Shown piece by piece: positions 51,709 through 61,125 of a stretch of 64,000 bases of DNA. The notes beneath the pieces were generated by a model. It had not been told where the DNA came from. It did not search any database and worked only from the letters and a program-made list of their open reading frames with translations. A program made the translations under genes and the position numbers. This DNA is from an uncultured Bacilli bacterium (lineage in GTDB: Bacteria; Bacillota_I; Bacilli_A; RF39; UBA660), in NCBI GenBank assembly GCA_934176955.1, contig CAKPOS010000007.1:1-64000 (forward strand). The letters are read 5' to 3'. Position 1 is the stretch's first letter, and every line of letters starts with the position of its first letter.

Positions 51709-52227
51709 ATGAAAAAATTTATCCCAAAAATGTATCAAGAAAGTATTTATCAAATTGATTATCTCTCTTTAAAAAAAAGAGGGGTAAAGTTACTTTTATT
51801 TGATTTAGATAATACCTGTGTTGGCTATCATGAAAAAAATCCTACGGTAGAATTAAAAAAGTTATTTAAAAAGTTAAAAAAACTTGATTTTACGGTAATT
51901 ATTTTTTCTAATGCGCCTAAAAAAAGACTTGTTCCTTTTCAAGAGTTGGGAGTAGTTTGTCACCATTCTTCGATGAAACCGTTTACTTATCACTTTAAAA
52001 AGGTGATGAAAAGGTATCATTTTAAAAAAGAAGAAGTATGTATTATCGGGGATCAATTGTTTACTGATATTTGTGGGGGAAATAAAGCAGGTATTGTTAC
52101 TTGTTTAGTTGATCCTGTTACTGAGGAAGATTTTATTTTTACCAAAATTCTTCGAGCAATGGAAGGATTTGTTTTCTTTCGATTTGCTAATCATGATATC
52201 TTAAAAAAGGGGGAGTATTATGAGTAA
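51709..52227 (+). CDS. yqeG: YqeG-family HAD phosphatase
   Basis: 172 residues. HAD motif I LLFDLDNTCVGYHE (DxDxT), motif II IFSNAP, motif III/IV IGDQLFTDICGGNKAG: the HAD-IIIA pattern of YqeG, related to mitochondrial PGP phosphatase Gep4. It may dephosphorylate phosphatidylglycerophosphate. Precedes yqeH with an 8-nt overlap, the Bacillus order. Confidence 0.92.
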   Translation: MKKFIPKMYQESIYQIDYLSLKKRGVKLLLFDLDNTCVGYHEKNPTVELKKLFKKLKKLDFTVIIFSNAPKKRLVPFQELGVVCHHSSMKPFTYHFKKVMKRYHFKKEEVCIIGDQLFTDICGGNKAGIVTCLVDPVTEEDFIFTKILRAMEGFVFFRFANHDILKKGEYYE

Positions 52228-53197
52228 ATGTCGTGGTTGTGGTGTTTTATTGCAAGATTCTTCACCACTTGAACTTGGCTATACTATGGATATTCAGAGC
52301 TATTTATGTGAAAGATGTTTTCGTCTTAAACATTATGGGGAATATAGAAATGTTTCTTTAACGAATGATGATTATAAAAAGATTATTGCTTCAATTCCTA
52401 AAGATGGTTTGGTTTTGTATGTAACAGATATTTTATCTTTGGATTTGGATTTTCTTTCTTTTTTTGAAAATGTTTTGTTAGTGGTTACGAAAAGGGATAT
52501 TATGCCGAAGAGTTTAAATGAAGAGAAGACTAGAAATTACTTTTTAAAGAGATATTCTAATATTTTGGATGTTGTTGTTGTAAGTAGTATAAAAAATTAT
52601 CATTTGGATTTATTGTATAAACAAATTCTTACTTATGTTAAGGATAGAGTTTATTTGGTTGGAAATACAAATTCTGGGAAAAGTACACTTTTAAATCAAT
52701 TTATTCATGATTACGGTGAAGGAGAAGGAATGATTACTACTAGTATGTATCCTTCGACGACTTTGAATGAGGTAAGAATTGATTTTCCTGATTTTACATT
52801 GATTGATACTCCTGGGTTACTTGGTAAAGGAAATCTTGTCCATCTTTTAGATAAGAAGGAATTAAAGATGGTAACGCCTAGAAAAGAGATTCGACCTAAG
52901 AGTTGTCAAGTAGAGGGTAAAGGTAGTCTATTGGTTGGGGATTTTGTACGAATAGATTATGAAGCTATGAAAAGAAGTAGTTTTGTGATTTATGTTTCTA
53001 ATGACGTTCCTATTCGATTTGCTAATTATGAAAAAAATATTTATCGGGATAGAAGATGTGTTCAGTATTTTGTGGACAAGGGTAAAGATATTGTTATTCC
53101 TGGTCTTGGTTTTATTAAATTTATGGGGAATTTTACGATAACTTTATATTTACCTTATGAGGTAGATGCGAAGGTGAGGGATAGTTTTATTGCATGA
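52220..53197 (+). CDS. yqeH: Ribosome biogenesis GTPase YqeH
   Basis: 325 residues; circularly permuted GTPase for 30S assembly. N-terminal zinc finger (CRGCGVLLQ...CERCFRLKHYG), then the permuted order: G4 TKRD, G5-like SSIK, G1 GNTNSGKST, G2 TTSMYPSTT, G3 DTPGL. The C-terminal domain is about 40 residues shorter than in Bacillus. aroE, yhbY and nadD, which follow yqeH in Bacillus, are absent; mrnC follows instead. Confidence 0.93.
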   Translation: MSKCRGCGVLLQDSSPLELGYTMDIQSYLCERCFRLKHYGEYRNVSLTNDDYKKIIASIPKDGLVLYVTDILSLDLDFLSFFENVLLVVTKRDIMPKSLNEEKTRNYFLKRYSNILDVVVVSSIKNYHLDLLYKQILTYVKDRVYLVGNTNSGKSTLLNQFIHDYGEGEGMITTSMYPSTTLNEVRIDFPDFTLIDTPGLLGKGNLVHLLDKKELKMVTPRKEIRPKSCQVEGKGSLLVGDFVRIDYEAMKRSSFVIYVSNDVPIRFANYEKNIYRDRRCVQYFVDKGKDIVIPGLGFIKFMGNFTITLYLPYEVDAKVRDSFIA

Positions 53198-53580
53198 AAA
53201 ATGTAGAAGATGTTCGTTTGATTAATGTGATTGCACTTGCTTATTTGGGAGATGCAATTTATGAGGTGTATATTCGTGAGTCTTTGATTCGACTTGGTAT
53301 TGTTCGGGTAGAAGAATTGCAAAAAAAGGCAGTTTTTTATGTATCTGCTAAAGGACAAGCTAGTATTTTGAAGCGTTTGCTTGATGAAAATAAGCTTACT
53401 TCAGAAGAGATTGATATTGTGAAAAGAGGTAGAAATTATAAGAGAAGTAGTCATCCTAAGCATACGGATATTTTGACTTATAAATTATCTACTGGCTTTG
53501 AGACTTTAATTGGTTATTTGTATTTGTCTAAGAATGAAGAGAGGTTAGCAGAAATATTTGATTATATCGAGGTGAAATAA
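53194..53580 (+). CDS. mrnC: Mini-ribonuclease 3
   Basis: 128 residues: an RNase III catalytic domain without the dsRNA-binding domain. ALAYLGDAIYEVYIR holds the catalytic Asp/Glu; SAKGQA and the late FETLIGYLYL are family blocks. Matures 23S rRNA ends. Overlaps yqeH (ATGA) and rlmB by one nt. Confidence 0.93.
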   Translation: MKNVEDVRLINVIALAYLGDAIYEVYIRESLIRLGIVRVEELQKKAVFYVSAKGQASILKRLLDENKLTSEEIDIVKRGRNYKRSSHPKHTDILTYKLSTGFETLIGYLYLSKNEERLAEIFDYIEVK

Positions 53581-54290
53581 TGTATATATATGGTAAAAAT
53601 GTGGCAAAAGAGGCTTTAAGAAGTGATGATGAAATTTTAAAGGTTTATTTAAGTCGGAATTTTCATGATGAAGAAGTTTTTCAATTGATTCGAAAGAGAA
53701 AGATAAAAATTACTTTTTTAGATAGTCAAGTGATGGATAAGAAGGTAGATGGTCATCATCAAGGGATTATTTTAGAAATTTCGGAAGTAAAGACTTATTC
53801 TTTGGATAATTTTTTAGAAAGTATCCATGATAAGGATAGGGTTCTTATCGTTATGTTGGATCATTTAGAAGATCCACATAATTTTGGAGCAATTATTCGT
53901 ACTGCTGAAGCTTTAGGGGTAGATGCTATTATTATTCCTAATGATCGAAGTGTTACGGTAAATTCTACTGTGGTTAAAATTTCTGCTGGAGCAATTAGTT
54001 ATATGAAGATTGTTCGTGTAGCAAATTTGGGAAGTGCTATTTCTAAGTTAAAAAAGCATGATTTTTGGATTGTTGGTACGGATATGGATGGTGAAGATTA
54101 TTCTAAGATAAATTATCCAGAAAGAACTTGTCTTATTATTGGAAATGAAGGTAAGGGGATTTCTAATATTATTAGGAAGAATTGTGATTTTATTGCTAGT
54201 ATTCCCATGAGTGGTAAGATTAATAGTTTGAATGCTTCTGTTTCTTGTGGAATAGTTTTATCAGAAATAGTTTTATCAAGGAGAAGATAA
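53580..54290 (+). CDS. rlmB: 23S rRNA 2'-O-methyltransferase, TrmH/RlmB family
   Basis: 236 residues. Short N-terminal substrate-binding domain (YIYGKNVAKEAL; GHHQGIILEI) and a SPOUT domain with LDHLEDPHNFGAIIRTAEALG, CLIIGNEGKGIS and PMSGKINSLNASVSCGIVL, the three SPOUT motifs. Methylates a guanosine ribose in 23S rRNA in relatives. Follows mrnC as in Bacillus. Confidence 0.93.
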   Translation: MYIYGKNVAKEALRSDDEILKVYLSRNFHDEEVFQLIRKRKIKITFLDSQVMDKKVDGHHQGIILEISEVKTYSLDNFLESIHDKDRVLIVMLDHLEDPHNFGAIIRTAEALGVDAIIIPNDRSVTVNSTVVKISAGAISYMKIVRVANLGSAISKLKKHDFWIVGTDMDGEDYSKINYPERTCLIIGNEGKGISNIIRKNCDFIASIPMSGKINSLNASVSCGIVLSEIVLSRRR

Positions 54291-54886
54291 TGCAAGAGTT
54301 GAATGATTATGAACTTGTTGGTTTAGCTCAAGAGAATAATGAAGAAGCAGCTGAAATTCTTTATCGTAAATATCAGCCTTTAATTTTGAAAAAGAGTAAT
54401 AAGTATTTTAAGTATATGCAAAATAAGGGGATTGAACTCAATGATTTGATTCAGGAGTGTACGATTGGCTTTGAGGAAGCTATTCAGAGATTTAATCAAG
54501 ATGATCGGAGCAGTTTTTATACTTTTGCGAGTATTTGTATGGATAGGCAATTGATGAGTGAATTAACTAGGCAAAATCGAGATAAATATCGTTTTTTAAA
54601 TGAGGCAGTTCCTCTTGATACTATTGATAATGAAGAAGATGTTAGTTTAATTAATTGTATAGGGGATAACCGGAATAATCCAGAAGAGGGTCTTTTGCTA
54701 GATGAAAATTTTAAGGAGATTTATTTTAAGATAGCGACAAAGCTTACTGATTTTGAGGAATGTGTTTTTCGGCTTCGGTTACAGGATTTTGATTATTATG
54801 AGATTGCTAGTATATTAGATAAAGATAAGAAGAGTATTGATAATGCTATTCAAAGGATTAAGGGAAAAATTAAGGAAATTATTTAA
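54290..54886 (+). CDS. sigH: Sigma-70 family factor, SigH-like
   Basis: 198 residues with region 2 (EILYRKYQPLILKK; DLIQECTIGFEEAIQRF) and a region 4 HTH (FEECVFRLRLQDFDYYEIAS then DKDKKSIDNAIQRIK). ATG 54290 shares one nt with the rlmB stop (TAATG) after GGAGA. Gene order mrnC-rlmB-sigH is that of Bacillus minus yacP (rae1). SigH controls entry into sporulation and competence in Bacilli; together with yunB it hints at a sporulation programme. Confidence 0.88.
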   Translation: MQELNDYELVGLAQENNEEAAEILYRKYQPLILKKSNKYFKYMQNKGIELNDLIQECTIGFEEAIQRFNQDDRSSFYTFASICMDRQLMSELTRQNRDKYRFLNEAVPLDTIDNEEDVSLINCIGDNRNNPEEGLLLDENFKEIYFKIATKLTDFEECVFRLRLQDFDYYEIASILDKDKKSIDNAIQRIKGKIKEII

Positions 54887-54917
54887 AAAATACTGATATA
54901 GATTGGGGGAAAAGGAT

Positions 54918-57743
54918 ATGGATAAGATTGTTGTAAAAGGTGCTAGGGTTAATAATTTAAAGAATATTGATGTAGAAATCCCTAAGAATAAGTTAGTTGT
55001 GATTACTGGGGTTAGTGGTTCTGGGAAGAGTTCACTTGCTTTTGATACGATTTATGCTGAGGGACAAAGAAGATACGTTGAATCGTTGTCGGCTTATGCT
55101 AGGCAATTTTTGGGAAATACAGAACGCGTAGATGTTGATAGTATTGAGGGATTGTCTCCTTCTATTAGTATTGATCAGAAGACTACAAATAATAATCCAA
55201 GAAGTACGGTTGGTACAGTTACTGAGATTTATGATTATTTGCGTCTTTTGTTTGCAAGAATTGGTGTTCCTTATTGTCCAAATCATCATGTTCCAATTTC
55301 TAGTCAAAGTATTGAGGAAATGGTCAATAAAGTACTTAGTTATGAAGAGGGTACGAAAATTATGGTTTCTTCTCCTGTGGTTAAAGGAGAGAAAGGGACT
55401 CATCAAGAGACTTTAGATATGTTGAGACGGGATGGATATGTTCGAGTTAAGATTGATGGAGAAATTTATGATTTGTCTAGTGAAATTAATTTAGAAAAAA
55501 ATAAAAAGCATACGATTTATGTTATTGTTGACCGACTTGTTGTTAAAGATTCTATTCGAAGTAGACTTTATGAAGCTATGGAAGTTGCAACGAATTTAAG
55601 TCATGGTAAAGTGGTTGTTGATGTTATTGGTAAGGGTGAGGTCTTATTTAGTGAAAATTTTGCTTGTCCTTATTGTGATTATTCTTTAGAGGAATTAGAA
55701 CCTAGAATATTTTCTTTTAATGCTCCTTATGGAGCTTGTCCTGAATGTAAGGGACTTGGTGTTCAATATAAGATTGATGTTGATTTAGTGATTCCTGATA
55801 AAAATAAGTCAATTAGTGATGGGGCAATTACGACAATTACTGTAGATGATGAAAATAATATTATAATGACACAACTTAGGACAGTTAGTGATTATTATGG
55901 TATAGATTTAAATAAAAAGATTAAAGATTTAACGAAGAATGAGTTAGATATTATTTTGTATGGTTCTCCTGATGTTTTAGAGTATCATTATGTTTCTAAA
56001 AATGGAAATACTAGAGTTTCGCGAGATTACTTCGAGGGAATTATTACTAATTTAGAAAGAAGATATATTGAGACAAAGAGTGGTTGGATTAGAGAATGGA
56101 TTGAGAGGTTTATGATGGAACTTCCTTGCCCACATTGTGGGGGTTCAAGACTTAAACCTAGTGTTTTGTCTGTTCTTATTGATGGAAAGAATATTTTTGA
56201 AGTAACGAATCTTTCTATTCGTGATTTAAGAAACTTTATTGATGGATTAACCCTTACTAAAGAGCAAGCAGAAATTTCAGAAATATTAGTAAAAGAAATT
56301 TTGTCTCGTTTGGATTTCTTGATGAATGTTGGGTTGGACTATTTAACTTTATCTAGAAGTGCTGGTACTTTATCTGGTGGAGAAAGTCAAAGAATACGAT
56401 TAGCAACGCAGATTGGTTCTAGATTGACTGGTGTTTTATATGTTCTTGATGAACCTAGTATTGGTCTTCATCAACGAGATAATCGTAAACTTATTGATTC
56501 TTTATTGAAGATGAGAGATTTGGGAAATTCTTTAATCGTTGTAGAGCATGATACGGATACGATGCTTGCAGCTGATTATTTGATTGATATTGGTCCTCTT
56601 GCTGGAGAAAATGGAGGATTGGTTATGGCTTGTGGTACCCCAGAAGAAGTGATGGCTGATGAGAATAGTTTAACAGGAAAATATTTAACGGGAGAGTATA
56701 AAATTGAAATCCCTAAAAAGCGAAGAAAAGGAAATAAAAAATACTTAACGATTAAAGGAGCAATGGAGCATAACTTAAAAAATATTCAAGTAAAAATTCC
56801 TCTTGGAACATTGACTTGTGTAACGGGAGTTAGTGGCTCTGGAAAGAGTACCTTAGTGAATGAAATTTTGTATAAGGCACTGGCTAATCAGCTATATCGT
56901 TCAAAGGAAAAGCCAGGAAAATATAAGGATATAAAGGGATTAGAGAATATTGATAAGGTTGTTCAAATTACCCAAAATCCAATTGGAAGAACGCCTCGAA
57001 GTAATCCTGCTACTTATGTTGGTGTATTTGATGATATTCGAGATATTTTTGCTGAGACGAGAGAGGCAAAGATAAGAGGCTATGACAAGGGAAGATTTTC
57101 TTTTAATGTTAAAGGAGGAAGATGTGAAGCTTGTTGGGGTGATGGTGTTAAGAAAATTGAGATGCATTTTTTGCCTGATGTTTACGTTGCTTGTGAGGTG
57201 TGTGGGGGGACGAGATATAATCAGGAAACTTTACAAATTAAGTATAAAGACAAAAGTATTTATGATGTTTTAAATATGCGTGTCGATGAAGCTTTAGAAT
57301 TTTTTGAAAATCATGCTAAAGTGAGAAATAAATTACAAGTGCTTCATGATGTTGGATTAGGTTATGTTCAATTGGGACAACCAGCACCAACTTTATCTGG
57401 TGGAGAGGCGGCTAGAGTGAAGTTAGCAAAAGAGTTACAAAAGAAGGCAACTGGGAAAAGTTTATTTATTTTAGATGAACCTACTACTGGTCTTCATTCT
57501 CATGATATTAAGAAGTTATTAAAGATATTAGAACGGATTGTTGATAATGGAGATACGGTTCTTGTTATTGAACATAATTTAGATGTTATTAAGGTAGCAG
57601 ACTATCTTATTGATTTAGGACCTGAAGGTGGAGATTTAGGTGGTAATGTTGTTGCTACGGGAACACCAGAAGAGGTTAGTCAGGTACCAGAATCTTATAC
57701 GGGGGAATTTTTGAAGGAGATATTAGAAAAAGATAAATCCTAG
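54918..57743 (+). CDS. uvrA: Excinuclease ABC subunit A
   Basis: DNA damage sensor of nucleotide excision repair, about 941 residues. Two ABC ATPase units: Walker A GVSGSGKSSLAFDT (N-terminal) and GVSGSGKSTLVNEIL (second), signatures LSGGESQRIRLA and LSGGEAARVKLA, Walker B VLDEPS and ILDEPTTGLHSHD. Zinc sites CPYC...CPEC, CPHCGGSRL and CEAC...CEVCGG. ATG 54918 preferred to TTG 54903, which lies in the purine-rich ribosome site. uvrB is not in the window. Confidence 0.96.
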   Translation: MDKIVVKGARVNNLKNIDVEIPKNKLVVITGVSGSGKSSLAFDTIYAEGQRRYVESLSAYARQFLGNTERVDVDSIEGLSPSISIDQKTTNNNPRSTVGTVTEIYDYLRLLFARIGVPYCPNHHVPISSQSIEEMVNKVLSYEEGTKIMVSSPVVKGEKGTHQETLDMLRRDGYVRVKIDGEIYDLSSEINLEKNKKHTIYVIVDRLVVKDSIRSRLYEAMEVATNLSHGKVVVDVIGKGEVLFSENFACPYCDYSLEELEPRIFSFNAPYGACPECKGLGVQYKIDVDLVIPDKNKSISDGAITTITVDDENNIIMTQLRTVSDYYGIDLNKKIKDLTKNELDIILYGSPDVLEYHYVSKNGNTRVSRDYFEGIITNLERRYIETKSGWIREWIERFMMELPCPHCGGSRLKPSVLSVLIDGKNIFEVTNLSIRDLRNFIDGLTLTKEQAEISEILVKEILSRLDFLMNVGLDYLTLSRSAGTLSGGESQRIRLATQIGSRLTGVLYVLDEPSIGLHQRDNRKLIDSLLKMRDLGNSLIVVEHDTDTMLAADYLIDIGPLAGENGGLVMACGTPEEVMADENSLTGKYLTGEYKIEIPKKRRKGNKKYLTIKGAMEHNLKNIQVKIPLGTLTCVTGVSGSGKSTLVNEILYKALANQLYRSKEKPGKYKDIKGLENIDKVVQITQNPIGRTPRSNPATYVGVFDDIRDIFAETREAKIRGYDKGRFSFNVKGGRCEACWGDGVKKIEMHFLPDVYVACEVCGGTRYNQETLQIKYKDKSIYDVLNMRVDEALEFFENHAKVRNKLQVLHDVGLGYVQLGQPAPTLSGGEAARVKLAKELQKKATGKSLFILDEPTTGLHSHDIKKLLKILERIVDNGDTVLVIEHNLDVIKVADYLIDLGPEGGDLGGNVVATGTPEEVSQVPESYTGEFLKEILEKDKS

Positions 57744-57804
57744 GAAATTCTCTTTTTTGGGAATTTTAGATGTTTAAGTATTTTAAGGGAATAAGTGATA
57801 AATA

Positions 57805-58677
57805 ATGAAAGAAATATTGGATTATTTAAATTATTTGCAGGTGGTAAAGAAGTATTCTGAATGTACGATTTTGGGATATAAAGAGGATTTGTTAGAGTTA
57901 TATGATTTTAAGAATGATGTATTGTGCTATGGTGAGGAAGATGTTCGAGATTATTTAGAGTACTTATATAGTAGGGGACTATCTAGAAATACGATTTCTA
58001 GGAAACTTAGTTCGATTCGTAGTTTTTATCGTTATATGGAAGATGAGGGAAAGGTTTTTTTCAATTATTTTAAAGAAGTTTCTAATCCTAAGAAAAATGG
58101 GCGGTTGCCTAAGTATGCTCATGATAATGATTTAGAAAAAATGTTTCATGCTTTTCCTATGGATGATGCTTATGGGCAAAGGAATACATTAATTTTGGAA
58201 ATGCTTTACGCGACTGGTGTTCGAGTTAGTGAGTTGGTTAATATTCGGATTAGGGATATTAATTTGTATGATAAAACGATTCATATTTTGGGGAAAGGGC
58301 GTAAAGAGAGAATAGTTTTCTTTGGTAGTTATTGTGAAGATGTATTAAGAAAATATATAGATGATGGTTATTTGAAACTTAATCAAAAGGGAAAAGATTA
58401 TTTATTTTTAAATAAAAATGGAGAGAGATTGTCTAGTCGCTATGTTAGGGAAGTGATTGATAGGGCAGTTTTACGATGCGGAGTAGATTATCATATTTCT
58501 CCTCATATGTTGAGGCATACTTTTGCTACGGATATGTTGAATAATGGGGCTGATTTGATGACCGTAAAAGAATTGTTAGGGCATAGCTCGGTTAATACGA
58601 CAGGAATTTATACTCATGTTAGTAATGAGAGATTGAAAAGTGTTTATGAATTTGCACATCCTCGGGGGAAGGAATAA
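57805..58677 (+). CDS. Tyrosine recombinase XerC/XerD
   Basis: 290 residues: SAM-like N-terminal DNA-binding domain (about 1-85) and catalytic domain with the Arg in ATGVRVSELVNI, HMLRHTFATD (His-x-x-Arg), the second His in LGHSSV and nucleophile Tyr in TGIYTHVS. Length is that of chromosomal Xer proteins resolving chromosome dimers, not of phage integrases. Codon use matches the host. It cannot be assigned to XerC or XerD from sequence alone. It directly borders the acquired element. Confidence 0.88.
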   Translation: MKEILDYLNYLQVVKKYSECTILGYKEDLLELYDFKNDVLCYGEEDVRDYLEYLYSRGLSRNTISRKLSSIRSFYRYMEDEGKVFFNYFKEVSNPKKNGRLPKYAHDNDLEKMFHAFPMDDAYGQRNTLILEMLYATGVRVSELVNIRIRDINLYDKTIHILGKGRKERIVFFGSYCEDVLRKYIDDGYLKLNQKGKDYLFLNKNGERLSSRYVREVIDRAVLRCGVDYHISPHMLRHTFATDMLNNGADLMTVKELLGHSSVNTTGIYTHVSNERLKSVYEFAHPRGKE

Positions 58678-58861
58678 TGTAACAAACAAATTTTTTTCAA
58701 TTCTTTGATTTCAATGTTAATTAATAGTTTTCTTGCTTGTTTCTTATTAATTAAATAAAATTTAACTGAATTAACTTTGATGATAATAGTTGATGAAAAA
58801 ATCCAAAAAAATAAAATACTAAAATGACTTGCTTTTTTTTTATTTTTATATTATGATGATT

Positions 58862-58981
58862 ATGGCATAAGAAATTATGCTCACTCCATACGGAATAAAA
58901 TGTAGGAGTGTATTCAACCAAAACCCCCTGAAATCCCAGCCGAGAGGCTGGGATACTTTGTTTATAAGGACTCCAAGCCAT
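58862..58981 (+). ncRNA. Candidate structured RNA or attachment-site region
   Basis: The 341-nt gap between xer and the integrase holds a GC-richer block with three perfect hairpins on the plus strand: GCATAA-GAAA-TTATGC (58865-58880), CACTCC/GGAGTG (58882-58887 with 58905-58910) and ATCCCAGCC-GAGA-GGCTGGGAT (58933-58954). Two loops are GNRA tetraloops, typical of folded RNA. No T run follows the last stem, so it is not a plain terminator. A 76-residue minus-strand frame across it looks incidental. Could instead be the left end of the integrated element. Confidence 0.4.
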
Positions 58982-58995
58982 TTCATATATGTATT

Positions 58996-59016
58996 AGGTA
59001 CCCAAATAGGTACCCA
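58996..59016 (+). repeat. Direct repeat AGGTACCCA x2 at integrase end
   Basis: AGGTACCCA at 58996-59004 and 59008-59016 (period 12), immediately after the integrase stop. Typical place for arm-type integrase binding sites or an attachment core. Confidence 0.55.
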
Positions 59017-59018
59017 TT

Positions 59019-60134
59019 TTAATTTAGTTTGTCGATAATGTCGATAATTTCATTCATTTTATTTTTAAATAGATGGGAATAAGTATTTAATGTCTCATCT
59101 ATTTTTGTATGCCCTAGATATTTTGCAACTACGTTTATACTTGCATTACTATTAATTAGTAATGATGCACAACTATGTCTAAAATCATGAATTCTTATTT
59201 GTTTAACTCCTGCTAGTTTACAATTTCTATTTTTACGACTTCTAATTCTACCGTTAGTAATTGGATCAGTATCTCCAAATACATACCACTTATTATTAAA
59301 TCCATAATGTTTTTCTGAAACTTTATATAAATCTTTTAAATCTTCAAGTAATACTTTAGGTATAGGAATTTCTCTTATGCTAGATTTTGTTTTAGGTGTA
59401 GTTACCATATAAGGTTTATTTTCATCACCTTGAGTAGCAACTACATTTTTATTAACTCTTAAATAACTATTACCAAAATCTATATCATTCCAAGTAAGAC
59501 CTCTAAGTTCACCTCTACGAAGACCACAATAATATAAAGTTTCGTACATTGTTTTATATAAAATATCTTCTTCTACAGATATAAAACTTTTAAACTCTTC
59601 ATAAGTAAAGAATAACATTTCTTTAGGCATTTCATTTGGATTAGTAAAATTAGTCATTTTATTGTAAGTAGTAGTAAAGTTAAAGTTATACCATTTACTA
59701 GCATAGTTTAATAATTCTTTAAAGAATTTAAATAGATGATTTTTATGATTAGTTGTATAACCATAAGAATTAATTTCTTTTTTCCACTTTTCAAAATGTT
59801 CTATATTGAAATCTTTTAATTTAACATTTTCTAAATTTTTAAAGAATTTTTGTCTATCTCTATAAGTTTTTAAAGTAGTAAATTTAACTTTATCTTCTTT
59901 ATAAGCATAAAACAAAGTATATAAATCTTTAAAAGTCATATTACGATTATTATCAGCTCTTTCTGTATTAAGAGTAAGAAACTCTCTTTCAGCATTTAAA
60001 GCTTCCGTTTTAGTAAAAAACTTCTTTGACTTATATTTTCTTCTTGTGCCATCTAAATTCTTTACATAGTCATAAAATATCCATTTACGGCCATCTTTTG
60101 TCCATTCTGATTTATCTAATAATTTAACTGCCAT
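59019..60134 (-). CDS. Tyrosine integrase of a mobile element
   Basis: 371 residues: an N-terminal arm-binding domain (DGRKWIFYDYVKNLDGTRRK, KKFFTKTEALNAEREF), a core-binding SAM-like domain (about 65-165) and the catalytic domain with Arg in YCGLRRGELRGLTW, His-x-x-Arg in IHDFRHSCASLL, LGHTKIDET and the Tyr in LNTYSHLF. AAGGAGGAATACT precedes the ATG, inside the end of the helicase gene. A-rich codons differ from the host genes. Inserts and excises the element. Confidence 0.93.
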   Translation of the reverse strand: MAVKLLDKSEWTKDGRKWIFYDYVKNLDGTRRKYKSKKFFTKTEALNAEREFLTLNTERADNNRNMTFKDLYTLFYAYKEDKVKFTTLKTYRDRQKFFKNLENVKLKDFNIEHFEKWKKEINSYGYTTNHKNHLFKFFKELLNYASKWYNFNFTTTYNKMTNFTNPNEMPKEMLFFTYEEFKSFISVEEDILYKTMYETLYYCGLRRGELRGLTWNDIDFGNSYLRVNKNVVATQGDENKPYMVTTPKTKSSIREIPIPKVLLEDLKDLYKVSEKHYGFNNKWYVFGDTDPITNGRIRSRKNRNCKLAGVKQIRIHDFRHSCASLLINSNASINVVAKYLGHTKIDETLNTYSHLFKNKMNEIIDIIDKLN

Positions 60135-61113
60135 AGTATTCCTCCTTTAAATCTAAATCATCGCTATCAAATTCTAAAGGTTCCTTATATTTAGCAGTAT
60201 ATAATCTTTCTGTTGCAGTTCGTTTATTTTCTATTACAAGACCATTTCTTTCTAGTTCTTTTTTATAACTGGCAAGTAACTTACCGAAAGTTGATGGAAT
60301 AACATTTAATTTTAACTTATTAACCATATCAGATGCTGTAAAAGTAAATTCTTTCATACTAATTGCATATCTAAAGAAAGTCATAATATTTTCATTCCAT
60401 ACTTCATCAGCAAAGTTATCAATATCAAGTATCAAGTTTTCATTTCTTTTCAGTACGTAATCTTTACTAGGGTAATCTCTGCTTTCATACTTTAAGTAAA
60501 AAGTAGATTTAATATTCTCGTCTTGTTTTAAAGCAATTTTACCATCTACACAGGTATCAATAGCAGTACTACCTAAAGATTTGCCTTTACGATTTAAATG
60601 ATGAACTATAATAATAGCAACGTTATAATTATTACAAAGTTTTCTTAACTGTGGAAATATATTTTGACTCATATCTTGATAATTATTTAAATCATAATTA
60701 TTACCAAAATTAATTCCATTAAACATATCTATAAATACTAATTTGCCATTATACTTTTCACTAAACTCAGCAATTTCTTTTTCAACTTTTAAGATACTTA
60801 TTTGAGTTAAATTATCCTCAGGAAAAGTATAAAAGAAATCTTTATCATTTAAATCTAATTCCATAAACTTGATTCTACTAATAGTCTCTGATGGATTCAT
60901 TTCTGTACTTAAATATAAAACAGGAGTTTTATTAGTCTTTAAATTTAGAAAAGGAAATCCATTAGCAACAGAGTTTGCTATTTGGAGAGCAATAGCAGAT
61001 TTACCAACTTTAGCTTCTCCAAGTAAACAATATAAACCATTTTCTCTAATCATATCTTCAATAATATAATTAATATCGACAATACTACATTTTAATTCTT
61101 CAATTGTTTTCAT
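60124..61113 (-). CDS. RepA-like hexameric helicase / RecA-fold ATPase
   Basis: 329 residues. Walker A LLGEAKVGKSAIALQ (about 32-46), Walker B KLVFIDMFNGI, then IIIVHHLNRKGKS and STAIDTCVDGKIAL: the AAA_25/RepA-type replicative helicase fold seen in plasmids, phages and satellites. The C-terminal third resembles a winged helix. It probably unwinds DNA for element replication after excision. Overlaps the integrase by 11 nt; preceded by AGGAAGG. Confidence 0.82.
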   Translation of the reverse strand: MKTIEELKCSIVDINYIIEDMIRENGLYCLLGEAKVGKSAIALQIANSVANGFPFLNLKTNKTPVLYLSTEMNPSETISRIKFMELDLNDKDFFYTFPEDNLTQISILKVEKEIAEFSEKYNGKLVFIDMFNGINFGNNYDLNNYQDMSQNIFPQLRKLCNNYNVAIIIVHHLNRKGKSLGSTAIDTCVDGKIALKQDENIKSTFYLKYESRDYPSKDYVLKRNENLILDIDNFADEVWNENIMTFFRYAISMKEFTFTASDMVNKLKLNVIPSTFGKLLASYKKELERNGLVIENKRTATERLYTAKYKEPLEFDSDDLDLKEEYYGS

Positions 61114-61125
61114 ATAATTTCCTTC

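Noticed and set aside
57743..57772. Terminator between uvrA and xer
   Set aside because: AAATTCTC/GGGAATTT can pair, but its T run is in the loop and none follows the stem; read-through is likely.
58932..58956. Plain rho-independent terminator of xer
   Set aside because: The 9-bp GC-rich stem is not followed by a T run (ACTTTGTTT), and it lies over 250 nt after the gene.
58751..58981. 76-residue minus-strand reading frame between xer and integrase
   Set aside because: Opens only because of the GC-richer hairpin block, has no ribosome site of the AGGAGG type, and its C-terminal half is low-complexity; treated as structured non-coding DNA.
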